Assembly (NCBI RefSeq): GCF_932274485.2
Contig: NC_065881.2
Coordinates: 8,900,613 to 8,964,612 of the forward strand
Source of the DNA: Patella vulgata
Lineage: Eukaryota > Mollusca > Gastropoda > Patellidae
Direction of reading: 5' to 3'
Length of the DNA: 64,000 bases
In this document: piece by piece, positions 24,439 to 38,797 of the stretch
Position numbering within the stretch: position 1 is the stretch's first letter
Layout: each line of letters opens with the position of its first letter
Position numbers and translations under genes: made by a program
Notes under the pieces: model-generated
Database searches by the model: none
Told to the model about the DNA's origin: nothing
Seen by the model: only the letters and a program-made list of their open reading frames with translations

Positions 24439-27400
24439 ATGGATTGGTTGCACTGTAATTTATGTTTTTGTCAACCTGGTAATGGTAAAGGATATGCATT
24501 GACTAGCTGCGGACACATTTATTGTGAAAAATGTGTAAAAGAAGGTTTGAATAATAATAATAATAATAATAATAAAGATTAGACTTAATAATAATAATAA
24601 AGATTAGACTTAAAATACAAAGTTTCCTGATGCAAAATATGTACAAGTTACTCATCGCACCTGTTGTTATCTTTTATCTTAAAAGTATAATTTGTTCCGA
24701 GTGATGGAAGACTGGCAGTGTAATTGTCGGGCTACAAATTTATTTGCCAGCCAAATTGGAATTCCAAAGAAATTAACCTTAAACACACTATATATAGTAA
24801 AAACAAATATATGTATAGAAATTGAGATAATGGTCGTAAAACAAAATACGCCAAAAATCATCTTCGCTAGCCGAGAGAAGCGAATCGTAACCCTTGGCTA
24901 GCGAACATGGTCAAAAATTGACCAGCTTGCAAAATTTTGAATATGGAAGCCGGGATCATAATATATTAATATGTACTGATCTGATATGTTTTATTACCAG
25001 TTATTAATTTTGATTTGCCTATATTGTTTAAAGATGTATTATGTAAGATTTATAATAGTAAATAGTTAAAAAATAGGTTAATGATAAGGGAATAATATTG
25101 AAAATTTTAGTCAAATTACTTCATTCTGAGCAGAGTTATGGCCGTTTGAAGAACAATGTAGTCGCGATTGTCATTGCTATCAGTGTTACGATAATAAACA
25201 AAGCCCCGATTATCCATTTTTTTATTAAATTATTATCTTACGAACGTGTTTAAATCCGTTGAAAATCTAAACCATCCGATGGTTGTGAGAGTTGATTATG
25301 GACTTGGAATGTGAATAAATGTCTAACTACATTTGAGGCCAAACGAAAGATCTGCATTAAGCAGATTTAGTTCTTACATAATGCATCTGTAAGCTAACAT
25401 CTTATAAGATATATATAAGAATATAAGCAACAAACGAGATTAGGATCTAATTTCAAGGTCTATTTTTAGGATGTGAAAAGAGATGTAAAATGTGTGGGGC
25501 AGAATGTACATCAATGAAATTAACAAGCAAGGTACAGTACTGGTTCTATTGATCTGTTTTAGTTGTTTAATTGGAAATTAGGTAATTGAACTGGAAATAC
25601 ACAGGGTACAATTATATCGAATTCCAACTGTCATGTGTACAAAGGGATCTCAGTTTTTCATCCCATTCGAAGGACTATATGTGTCCCCTGCCAGTCCCTC
25701 CGCCCTACATCACTGACAACATGATATTCTGTTTTCACGCAGAACCAGCTATGTTTTGGTTTTATAAATCTTTTTATGTGTCAACCTCATTCAATTTAAG
25801 TGCCTGCAATGTGACTTCTCTACAAAATGAAATCCAATAATTAGCTAAAGCCATAGTTAATATAATGCTATTATTAATTTAAAGGCAAAAATTCTACTAA
25901 TCTTATTACATGTACATTAATTGACAACTTCCTCACTAGATTGTGCAATCAATATCTGCATTTTTGAGCCATTTCGACTGCCACTTGCATATTAGACTGG
26001 TATTCGATCCCATAATTGTCACTTTTGATTTTAATTACTTTATTAGGGTGGGGGTGACTAAGCGGGTAAGACGCTGGCTCGTTAGCTTGGAGGTCGCTTG
26101 TTCGATCACTGCATTGGCCGAGAAGTTCATCGGGATTTTCCGACATGGTTACCTCTTGTCAGGGCGGAGGACAGCTGTCTCGTCGTCGGATGGTACGAAA
26201 ACGAAAAACCGAGGTTGCGTGTTTACATTGGCGTGCATGTAAAAGATCCGTTGGCAATTGGAATTCTGTATAAGAGTAGTACCGCTGTCCAAGAAAAATG
26301 TCCCTAATAGTACACTGTATGGCGTATGCCCGTCTTCATTAGCCCAGTCAGAGCAGAACACTAGGAAGTTAAACCCCATTTCATTTCATATATATTTTTA
26401 AGATTGATTACTGTATGATCTTCATAAATCATTCCGAATTTAGAAATTTACTTCCTGTAAATATTGAGATATTTGCAGCAAACTAAATTTTATATTGATT
26501 TTGTTTCTTAAGTTATTAATAATCGATATTGGGATTTTGATAATATATATTAATATAATATTTGTAAGGGGTGTTTTCATTGGGATCAATAATAGTCAAT
26601 AGGACGAAGTATATAGTTAAATATCTTTAAGAACAGTACAATCGTACTATGAACCAAGAACCAGCCATCTTGAAACTTATGACATTTCGGAAATCGAAGG
26701 CCGTTAATCGATCGATGATCAATTGTCCGAAGGAGAAGCATACCAAGTATCTTGTCGATTTTACCTCAAAATTGGCGCAGCATTAGGCAGTATTGAAGAG
26801 ACGTTACCCCAAGGACAAGAAAGTGTATGGAATGAGAACTATTGCGTAATGAATTAAAATATCGAACACACTGAAAAAAACTGTTATAAACTGAATCTAA
26901 TCTGATTAAACTACAGATCTATATTTCGTTTCGTTTTTTTATACTTTCGATGGTCTCTACTACATGCAGATCTGACAAGTTGTATTGGAAGGTCGCGTCA
27001 GAGATTATACGAGCGGCTTTTGACCCTATGACGTCAGACATTTGATTAAACATCAGCGTTGATGTTTCTAGTGGGTTACCCACAGTTCCGTGTACCTCAC
27101 GCCAAAAACTGGCCGTAACAGACCAGTCAGATCTTCATGTAGCTAGACCATCGAAATTATAAAAAAAAAATGAAACGAAATATAGATCTGTATTTTAATC
27201 AGATCGAGATTCTGATACATTTAATTTATTTTACAGTTGAAACCAGAAGTAGAATGCTTCTTTATGGATCCTCTAGATTTGGCCAAGAAACATAACAGAG
27301 AACTAGTACAGGTAGGGTAGATCAGCTGTCGCCATGCATGATACGCCCACATTTTGCAGAAGATGGATAGAGAATAAGTTATAAAAAAATCGCGATTTTT

Positions 27401-28910
27401 CGTACATAAAGGGCCATGATCCAGTAAGTTATGGTCTGAAATGCGCGAATATCGAAAGGAACTTAGATCTTTGGGATATAAACATACATTTTAAGTTTCA
27501 TCAAAATCGGACAAAAATTGTGATCTCCAGAAAGTTATGGTCTGATATGCGCTAATATTGAAAGGAATCGAGATCGGATAAAATTTGTGACCTCTGAAAT
27601 GCGCGAATATCAAAAGGAACATATATTTTAAGTTTCATCAAAATCGGACAAGAATTGTGATCTTAAGAGAGTCCACAATATTCGTATTACATACTTTTAT
27701 ACTATTTGCGTTCAAGTAGCATTTTGTCGGACAGTTTTGGTCCGATTTCTCAACTATCATCAGAGTGTAACGATGGTGTATTTAAACGATTTTTAAACTC
27801 GGATAAAATTGTGACCTCTAGAGGGTACACAAGCTAAAATCGCTATTTTGTGTCTTCAAGCTAAAATCGAGATTTTTTTTTCGTACAGTCGGGGCCATAA
27901 TCAAGGACGTTACCGTCTGATATGCGCGTATATCGAAAGGAACCGAATTCTTTGTGATATAAACACATGTTTTAAAGGGACAATAACACTCTTGCTGGCT
28001 TGACAGCTCCAGAAAATAAAAAAATACCCTTATTCTAAGTACTAGATGTGCTATTGTCCTACCTGTTGTGTAAATTACCCATTAAATCCTATTTTACTTG
28101 TCCAGAGGGTTCAAAAATATTTTTAAATCCAAGTCACATTTGAAAAGCTTTACGTCAGGCTTTTCAAATCATTTAGTTGAATTTTTCCAATGTTTTAAAT
28201 TAGGTGTGTTAAGATGAAATTTGTATCATCAATTAATTGGAATATTGTAAAATGGTACAATTTGTTGACCAGAATAAAGATTGGGACATATTATTCGGTT
28301 ACAACAAGAGTGGCATTGAGCCTTTAAGTTCAAAATTCTGACCTCTATAGGGTCCACATTAGATACTTTAACACTATTTGCGTACAGGAATTGGCCATTT
28401 TGTCCGGCAGTTTAGGTCCAATTTTCACGAAATTGGAATTCAACCATCATTATGGTGTAACGGTGATATATTTCAACGTTTTTTTTATATCGGATAAAAA
28501 TTGTGAATTCTAGAAGGACCACAAGCTAAAAACGTGATTTTTCGTAAAACAGTCAATGCACACATCTTGTTAAAACTACAAATGGTGATAACTTTACTCA
28601 GAATAAAGTAATTTTAATGAAATTTTCAATATATTCATTTTGCAATATAAAGGGAATATGCTGAAGATTTCAGTCAAAATGCTCCACTCTGAACTTAGAT
28701 ATTTGCGATTGAATTTTAGGCCAGGCCTCAATCACCATTACTTCGGTACAAGGAGTAGGGTCGCCTGTCCAACCTCGTGGGTTTTCTCCGGGCCCTCCGG
28801 TTTCCTCCCACTGCTAAAAGCCCCTACGCGCAAGCGAATTATTGAAATAAAATTAAAGCATATGTTAATCCCTAAATGACCTAGTTTGTGTCGAGTGGAC
28901 GTTAAACCCC

Positions 28911-28945
<35 letters not shown>

Positions 28946-31900
28946 ACTTCGGTACAATAAAAAACAAAGTCTCGATTATCCATTTTTGCGTTTAATCACC
29001 GATGATCGTTGAACAGAAGATCGGATTCAAATCCAATGCAATGCAAATCGGACATATAAGATGGCATCGGGTTAAGTTAATCAATGTCTAATCAATAGTT
29101 TATATAACATTTCATGCCTAAAGAAAGATCTGCAATAGGCAGATGTAAGTTTAAATAATCAATTTGGGTTAAGTGGTTAAAAACAATTCGATATTGTCCC
29201 AAAACTGCATTTTATTAATCGACGACTTTAATTATTCATTTTAAGATCAATGTAAACCATGTAGATGATATGTAAAATAAAACGTTTCAGCTAAAAGCTT
29301 CCTTTCTTCAATCAATACAACTTATAGCTGTTGAGGGGATCACGGTGGCTATGTGGGTAAGACGCTGGCTCGCTTGCCTGGAGGTCGGGCGTTTGATCCC
29401 GGCATTGGCCGAGAAAGTTCATCCAGATTTTCCGGCGTGGTTCTCCCTTGTCAGTGATGCAGGACGGTCCCGTGTACACATTTGCGTGCACGCAAAAGAT
29501 TCCTTGACAGTTGGAATCTGTCCGGGCAAAATTTCTCTCATAGCACACTGTATGGCGTATGCCCGTCTTCATTAGCCCAGTCGGAGCAGAACAATAGGAC
29601 GTTAAACCCCATTTCATTTCATTTCATTTATGGCTGTTGAATTTATCTGCAGACTGATAATAAATTGTAAGCTGCCGGTTATATATTCAGGCCTGTAGCT
29701 AGCCCAAAAATGTTGGGAGGAGGCAATGGCTTCTGGGTTCGCCGATGGGGCTGCTGGGGTCGCCTATGTACCTATACTTGATGGACCACGGCGAACGGCA
29801 CCGTGGGACACGCCTGCCCTTCCAGAAAATTTTGGAAAATAGGGTTTGTACCGGAGGCGAGGAACTATGAAAATGACGGAAAATTTCAATTTTGAGGCTG
29901 AATTTGCGATATTTTGATGATATTGTCAGGGGCGTGTTCATGAATTTGAGCAGCGGGGATCCCACGGTGGAGACAACGTCCAGTTAGGCCGCTTTGGCGT
30001 AATGTCTGTGGCGATAACCAGAGAATTTAATCAATTCAGAAGCTTTGAGACAATATTTCTGCCCATTTAGGTGCATATATGTATATCAGTGGTTCTCAAC
30101 CTTTTATGGCCAACTGCACACCTTGCAACACATGAAAAAAAAAATAGCGGCACACCTGGCTAAATGTATATGAATAAATATTTAAATTTTGCAAAATAAA
30201 AACATGGCAAATCATATACGGCATACAACCCTAGACAGGGACTAGTCATGGAGACATAGAATGACTCCAACTAAATAAAGAAAAACACAGCTATGAACTT
30301 ATCAGTAGACATCAGTAAATACTCAATTGGGATCACATGCTTTTTCGAAATTTCTTAGTGTGCCGTTCAAAATTTCGCGTCGGCACACTTAGGAAGATCT
30401 CGTGGCACACCGCTGATTGAGAATCACTGATGTATATGATTAGATTGAAGTGAGGCCAACACGTCGCACGTTTGTTTGTTCGTCGTTATTTAGCTGACTA
30501 GGGGGAAAAAAAGCCCCCCCCCCCCATCTCACCCCACTCTGGATACACGCCTGATTGTTTAGACAGCGTTTCCTAAACTCAAACTAATCATTTGGAAAGT
30601 CAACGATCATTTAGTTAGCAGTAGGGGATTGATTAGTCGATGAAGACAATTCCCCTTGGCGTTCAGAGACCTTTATGTTAATAATACCAATATCCATAGC
30701 TGCATGAAATCTATATGTATAATGGCTAAAAGCTTTCGATGTTTTTTTAAAACATAAATCAAGAGATAACTAAAAGGAAAAATAGGATTTTATTTCCTCC
30801 TACGTTAAACAATGTGTTAAAACAACATAACAGTATTGTTCTACCGTATTTCTTGGTGGATCCAGATCGACAAAGAAAACTCTACTTTCCTAGCTTTCTT
30901 TTTTTTCAACAAAATCAAAATGTATTGAACTGTTTTTGCCTAGGGCAATATCACTTTTAGAGTCATAAACTTTTTGAACTCTCAGCATTTTTTAGCTTCT
31001 GGTCGATAACTAGAAGAAATTCTATGTTCACTTGAACAAATACAGTCAAGTTTTAATGTAGGGGTGGGTCCAGCAATGGGATCGTTCGTGTAAAACACCG
31101 AATGACATAATCATTGCGCAGCGGAACAACTCGAATTCTATTACGAAAATCGTGGACAGAAATGTGCATCCCATACTCGATTGATCCGCGTCCTTCTATT
31201 TTTCTAGTCAAAGGTCGAACTCTTCTTTCATAATCAGTAACTTACTGACTCAATACGCAGCCGGTTTGAAGGGGTAAAAAAATATCGTCATTCCCTAACC
31301 TATGGGCTATCGCTGAAAAGTAGTTCCCGGAAATTGAAATGGGTCGCCGCGTGACAATGGCCACTCACCATGTGAGACCAGGCGTCCAGGAAAAAAAGTA
31401 TTGTTTTAATAAAAATAAATAAGTCATAAAATACATCCTTTAAAGTAGCTAAGTCTCTAACTCAATATCATCCAAAATCTTTGACATTGAAAACACGATT
31501 TATTTGTCGGTTTAAATCAACATTGATGTTTTGATCTTCCCGGGAAAAGATGGCCTTCTGATATCCAATATTAAAGACAAAAGAAACATTTTACAATTGG
31601 TACACGAATCGTGTACCATAATGCGTTTCAGCGCTATTTGTAATAAGGGGCTCGAAAAACGAGGCTAGGCATATTCCACAAGTCATGTCAAACGGTGACG
31701 CTATATTCTTATCTGGAGTGCAATCCCAATAAATAATATTGGCGTAGACTGGAATAACCAGACGCTAGAGATTGAAATTCGATGGAGAATACTGGCGTAT
31801 TTCGCCAAATCTAACTGATTAAAAATTACAGTAAAAACAGAAACGTTTGAATGTAAATCAGTTTATATACATTCATATTACATTGTTGTATGCGTTGCGA

Positions 31901-34900
31901 CCCATTTGTGCCAATTTTTAGGTCCCAAATATTAGCGACTAAGCTCCTTTAAAACATCATCATAAAGCTTTGGTAATATAATATCATTTCATAAAATACA
32001 TCCTTTAAACCATCATTATAAAGCTTTGGTAATTTAATATCATTTCAAACGTTTTGAATATCAATCTGATTAAACCATAGATCCTATTTCTATAGAATCA
32101 CCGGTTGTACGTGACAAGGAGTAGGGTCGCCTGTCCAACCTAGTGGGTTTTCTCCGGTTCCTCCGGTTTCCTCCCACTCATAGGCGTAGGAGCTCAAAGT
32201 AATGCAGGGGGCATAAGAGAAAATTGCCCGAAATTAATACCGTTTTTTCGGGCATACATATCATAAGAGAGCTTCGGGCAGTGTGGATCTCATAGAAATA
32301 AGTTAGTTATATTTTTTCTCTAAACGTTAATAGAAAAAAAAAGGTCGTCGAATTTTTCATTGCCCCCCCCCCCCGGCTCCTACGCCTATGCTCCCACTGC
32401 TAAAGACCTACGCGCAAGCGAATTATTGAAATAAAATTAAACCATGTGTTAGTCCCGAAATGACCTGGTTTGTGTCGAGTGGACTTTAAACCCCATTTCT
32501 CTCTCTCTCTCTCCCTATTTCTATATGGAATACAATTACTGTTTATGACGGGGGATCACGGTGGCTAAGTGGGTAAGACGCTAGCTCGCTAGCCTGGAGG
32601 TCGTGTGTTCGATCCCTGCATTGGCCGAGAAAGTTCATCCAGATTTTCCGGCGTGGTTCCCCCTTGTCAGTGATGCAGGACAGAGGGCCTGACAAGGACA
32701 GCTGTCTAGTCATTCGGATGAGACGAAAAACCGAGGTCCCGTGTATACATTGGAATGCACGTTAAAGATCCCTTGGCAGTTGGAATTCGATATAAGAGTA
32801 GGCGATGGTGCCGCTGCCCGGGCAAAATTTCCCTCATAGCACACTGTATGGCGTATGCCCGTCTTCATTAGCCCAGTATAAGAGCAGAACAGTAGGACGT
32901 TAAACCCCATTTCATTTCATTTCATTTCATTTTTAACTGTTGGGTAATATCATAAGTTACTTAGTACAGGTAAGTTACCTGTTGAAAAACACTAGATGTC
33001 TGTAATATCATAAGTTACATAGTACAGGTAAGTTAACTGTTGAAAAACACTTGATCTCTTGAACAAAACATTTACCTACTCATATAACATTTGACATTTC
33101 AGGTTATGGATTTTCAGAGAAGTCACAGAAAAAGGTTAACATCATTTATTAGAGAAAGGGTGAGTAAGGCATAAATAAAAGTGGTGCTGACTGTTTTGTT
33201 ACCCGGCCGAATGGTTAGCGTGTGCGCGTTGTATCATAATGTCTGTCATTGGGTCCAACTGGCGTGATTTCGATTCCTTGGTTGATAAGGAGTAGGGGCG
33301 CCTGTCCAAACTCGTTGTTTTCCTCCCTCTGATAAAGACCCCTACGCGCAAGAGAATTATTGAAATAAAATAGAGCCATATGTTAGTCCCGAAATGACCT
33401 AGCCTGTGTCGAGTGGATGTTAAAGCCTCTCTCTCTCCGACCCGTCCCCCCCCCCTCTATCCCTCTCTCTCTCTCAACTAGAAGATAAATATCGTTACTG
33501 GTAACGTTTTAAAATAGATCATATTAAATAGCACCTGATTTATACGGTTATACGGTTGCAAAAGGGTTAATTGTGTTGTTGATTATTGCCCTAGAGTCAA
33601 TCGATTCTTTTTTATTTTAGCCGAGATAGTTTCTAAGGATTTTCCCGTGTGATTTCCGCTTGATAGTGACGAGGGACCTGACAAGGAACAGCGTCTAGTC
33701 GTTTGGAAGGGACGAAAAACCGAGGTCCCGCGTATACATTGGAAAATACGTTAAAAAAAAATTGACATTTGTAATTAGAAATAACTCAGTTGTTCAGTCA
33801 AAATGTTCCTTATAGTACACTGTCTGGCGTATGTCCGTCTTATTAGCCAAGTCGGTGCAGCGTACTGGGACTTTAAACCTCATTTCATTTCATTGATTAT
33901 TGTCCATGGCCAACGAAACCTTGAAAACAACCCTTAAAAATGCTGGGTGTATATTCTATAACTGGCAGTATGTTTTTTCTTCGCAGTAACATTTTGTTAA
34001 GGAATTCAGTTAGTGTTTTTTGAGCTCCCAAATCCCAATCAACATCTGGTCGGTCTCCAATTAAAGTAGCTAATTCTCTAACTCAGTATCACCCAAAATC
34101 TTCGACATTGAAAACACGAATTATTTGTCAGTTTAAATCAGCATTGATGTTGTTATCTTGCTGTTAAAAAAGATGGGTTTCTGATATCCAATATTTAAGA
34201 CAAAATAAACATTTTACCATTGGTACACGAATCGTGTACCATAATGCGTTTCAGCGCCATTTGTAACAAGGGACTCGAAGAACGAGGTTAGACATATTCC
34301 ACAAGTCATGTCAAACAGTGACGCCATATTATTTTCTGGAGAGCATGCGCAAGAAATAATATCGATGTAGACTGAAATAACCGGACTCTAGAGGTTGCCA
34401 TTCGATTGAGACTTCTGGCTTATTCCGCAGAACATAACTGATTTGAAATTAGAATTAAAACAGAAACGATTGAATGTAAATCAGTTTATATACATTATTA
34501 TATGCGTTGTGACCCATTTGTGTCAATCTCTAGGTCCCAAATATTAGCGATTTAGCTCCTTTAAATAATGACAAAAACTTCCTTTAAATGTTGACAATAG
34601 AATAGTTCCTTTAATAGAAGATTCATTTCTTATTCAAATGGAAGAGGGCCGTTGATTTCTAATTTCAGAAGATTGGCTATAGAGTTTGTTTGAAAATCTT
34701 GTTAAATATTAGTATTGGATGCAATTAATCAACAAGAACAAAATTATTGATTAGAACTTCCAAGATTTAAAGTCTCGATGCGTCATTTAGCGCCATAAGA
34801 ATCCCTTGCAAACTAAAATATTGAGAAATTTTAATTTCATTCAGTATTTACAAAGTTATCATAAACAGAAATTTCATCCAGCTACGGATGGTTGCGGAGA

Positions 34901-37900
34901 AAATTGGATTGGTCTATTTTAAATCCGATTGAATCCAAGATTAATTAAATGTTAAAATACCATCTGAGCTGGATGACCGAATGGTTAGCGCATGCACGCT
35001 GTATCATAAGGTCTGTCATTGAGTCAACTGGCGTGGGTTCGAATCCCCGGTTGAACGTGACAAGGAGTAGGGTCGCCTGTCAAACCTCGTGGTTTTCTCC
35101 AGGTCCTCCGGTTTCCTCTCACAACTAAAGACCTCTACGCACATGTCAATTATTGAAATAAAATTGAACCATATGTTAGTCCCGAAATGACCTAGTGTGT
35201 GTCAAGCGTACGTTAAACCCCATTTCTCTTTCTCTCAATCAGAACACATATTTAGCGTGTATTATTACCGCGTTAGAAATAATTTGATATCTCGGCGAAA
35301 ATTCATATCACGCATCTAGCCTTTAAATACAGAATTATATTTATTAAAATGAGTATTTGACTAATGAATGGACGAAGAAGCTAATTATTTTGTGAAGCTA
35401 TGCCATCTTGTAGACAATAGTTTACATAAGATTTACCATAAAGTCCACGTTGGCATATTCAGTGCAGTATTTATTAAATTTTGAATTAGACTTTCATAGA
35501 GGTTTCTGGTGTTATGTCATTATATAAAATGAAATACAATGTAAATGAAATTAAATGAGTTTAACGTCCTACTTTTCTGCTCCGTCAGGGCTAATAAAGA
35601 CGACATACGCAGTAAGGGAAATTTTCCCCTTCAGCGGCACTACGGTCTACTCTTATATCGAATTCCAATTGCCAAGGGATCTTTTACGTACACGCCAGTG
35701 TGTATACAGGACCTCGATTTTTCGTCCCATCCGAACGACTATACTTTGCCTCTTGCCCGACCCTGTGTCATGCACCCTGATGCGGGGATCAAAACACGTT
35801 ACCTCCACTGTGGCTCCCATAAAATGAAGACGGGCATATGCCATGCAGATTATAATGAGGGAATTTTGTCTGGACAGATAATAGGTGTGTTTTCGCCACA
35901 GGCCTGTGGTTTTGGCTTACTCTTCATTAACGAATACACAGTCGTGCTCCGATTTTTTGTTTTCAACCGAATGACAAAGAGGATACCAAACTGGAAAATT
36001 CAGTGGACCATTCTCTGCCAACACCTAGACCTCCTGGTCAATGAGCCCGCTCTATCCTCACCGATCCCTTAAATCACGCAGGATCTTTTAAGTGCATGTC
36101 ACCGAGTCCACAGTCAGGCTGCGATGTTCTACTCCCAACCGATTGACTAGGATAAACACTGAAAAAAGGAAACCAGACTGGAAAATTCTCGACCTACAGG
36201 TTAATGAGCCAGCTTCATGCCCACTGATCCACATCTACATATACTGATGTCCAAAAGAAAGTATACACTGTGCATTTTGTGCTGCATCAACCAAAGTCGT
36301 TTTTCCATGGTATACGGTATTTGGGTAGAGTGTCAATTTGTTTCACTTTTTTATTTTGCTTAGAAATGTTGAGTTTGGACGCAAGAGACAAACTCAGTAA
36401 TGTTTTATCAAATGTTTTTAATATAAACAAAACTTTAGTCATACTTTTAGTGTGTATACTTTCTTTTGGACATCAGTATATATTTAAAGATATATTATGC
36501 AAGAGCTAAATCTTCCTGTTGCAGGTCTTTCTTTAGGCCTGAAATGTTTTCTAAATTATTAATTAGACATTAATTAACTGACCCTGGCCATAATAAACTC
36601 GCGATTGCATCGGATTTCTCCGATTTTAAAAAGATTAAAACGGTTCAGCCGTATTTTGATTTAATCTAAAAATGGAGGAGCGAGATTTAGCTTCGAACAA
36701 CCAGTACGGTGGTTGAAGTTATTGCACACATCTTGTCAAACCTTCAAAAGGCTCGCAATAGAGTAATTTGAATGAAATTTTCAAAATATTCATTTTACAT
36801 TATCTATTTTCGAATTATTATAACAAGAATGTTTAGCTCTTTATCTAAATCTTACATAATGTATCTTTAAGAAGTCTCAAACTTGATTAGAAAGATATTC
36901 TTCCTGCCTTACTCAGGTCCGTAGCCAGAGGGGGGCAAAATGTTTTGCCCCCCCCCCCCCCAAAAAAAAAAAATTTGCCGACCATAGCTCTAAAATACCT
37001 ACTGTAGACTGTGCCGGGTGTGCCCCCCCCCCTAAAAACTTCACTGCCCCTCCGAAGCTAGCAAGCTGGCTACGGGCCTGGCCTTACCAATTTTTGCTGT
37101 CTTTTATATTTTTTAGATGGCGAATCAAACCAGTATTATTGAAAAGGCTCAAAAGGCTATTTCACAAAGTCACGATAATGAGAGGTAAGAATCGCAATCT
37201 GATTAAAATACAGATCTATATTTCGTTTCGTTTTTTATACTTTCGATGGCCTACACTACATGAAGATCTGACCGGTTGTAGTGGAATATCGCGTCAGAGG
37301 TCATACGAGGGGCATGTTGGCCCGTGACAGACATTTGATTAACCAATCAGCATTAGTGTTACTAGTGGATAACCCACAGTTCCGGTCAAAACACGCCTAA
37401 AGCTCGCCGTAAGAGACCGTTTTATTGGCTAATACCTCACACTATTCAGAACACGTCAATGATAACAACTCTTCCAGATCCTAGTGTAGTAAAGACAAAT
37501 GAAACGAAATTTTGAACTATAAAAAACGGAACGAAATAGGATCTGTGTTTTAATCAGATTGTAAGAATCGGTACTACCCGAGCAATTGGACATAGTCTGC
37601 AACAAAATCATACTGAGGGTTTGTTTTTCTGGGTAAAAGAAGCACAGATCTCCCCCAAATTCTTAAACCTAACTCTGGACCTAGCCCCAATGCTTACCCT
37701 AACCCTAACCTACAATCTCGCCAACAATCACGTGCCCTAACCTTATTTACACCTCAGCGACCTTGAAAATATTGAGCTTGCCTTAACAAATAGATTTAGC
37801 CGTCTGTACAGGACTGAAACAATGTGTTCTAAGAGTCTTCCTCACAGAATGAACATTTGATTCAACAAATATATCTGGGACGGCTCCATTTCAAACCATT

Positions 37901-38748
37901 ATTCAAGTATACATAACTAAGCAGCATAAGAAACGTCAGGTTGGTATGTTACCCTGAATAGACACATTGCATAAAACTTGCCAATTGTTTTTATTGTATA
38001 TTTGTGACCACATTTCAAACTTTACCTGAGCAATAAAGCTCCTTCCCAAACACAGAATTGAACCCATATTATTATATTGTTATCAACTTTGAGTACATTT
38101 TCGTTTTATCTAGGGAAATATTAAAACTACGAGATGAAAATGCTTATTTAAAAAGATTAATTAGTGAAAAGGTCAGTAAGTTTTAAATATTTAAAATGAA
38201 ATAACGCGAATTTTATAAAAAGGTTTGATAAGTGGGTTTTTTTTACCCAGACCTTGTGCCCTTTTAAAACTTTGATATATTTTTTTTTTTACTTTAAGTG
38301 TCTTGCAATCATACAGATCGTCTGTAATAACAAAACATTGTGAAAATAACCTATTAAAACATTAACCTTTTGACCAATAAGTCCCTGAATGTTTCGCTGC
38401 CTATCCGTTACGCGGACATTACGTTGCCTTAGAGACATCTATCTAAAACATTCCGCCATGTATTGCCAGACATACCAACTGTAAACGGGGGGTTGGATGG
38501 CTGAATGGTTAGAATGTGCGCGCTGTATCATAAAGTCTGTTATTGAGTCAACTGGCGTGGTTTCGATTCCCCGGTTGTACGTGACGAGGAGTAGGGTCGC
38601 CTGTCCAACCTCGGGGGGGGGGGGGATCTCCGGGTCCCCCGGTTTCCTCCCACTGCTAAAGGCCCCTACGCGCAAGCGAATTATTGAAATAAAATTGAAC
38701 CACACGTTGGTCCCGATATGACCTGGTTTGTGTCGAGTGGACGTTAAA

Positions 38749-38797
<49 letters not shown>

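Noticed and set aside
29689-30554. A larger hAT-like element around the 343-bp one
   Set aside because: CAGGCCTGTAGC and ACACGCCTG look like ends but no 8-bp duplication was found, and repeat H explains much of the interior.
32551-32640. tRNA gene-like heads (box A and box B)
   Set aside because: They continue into SINE bodies and lack a convincing acceptor stem, so they are SINE promoters, not tRNA genes. The same applies to every SINE head here.
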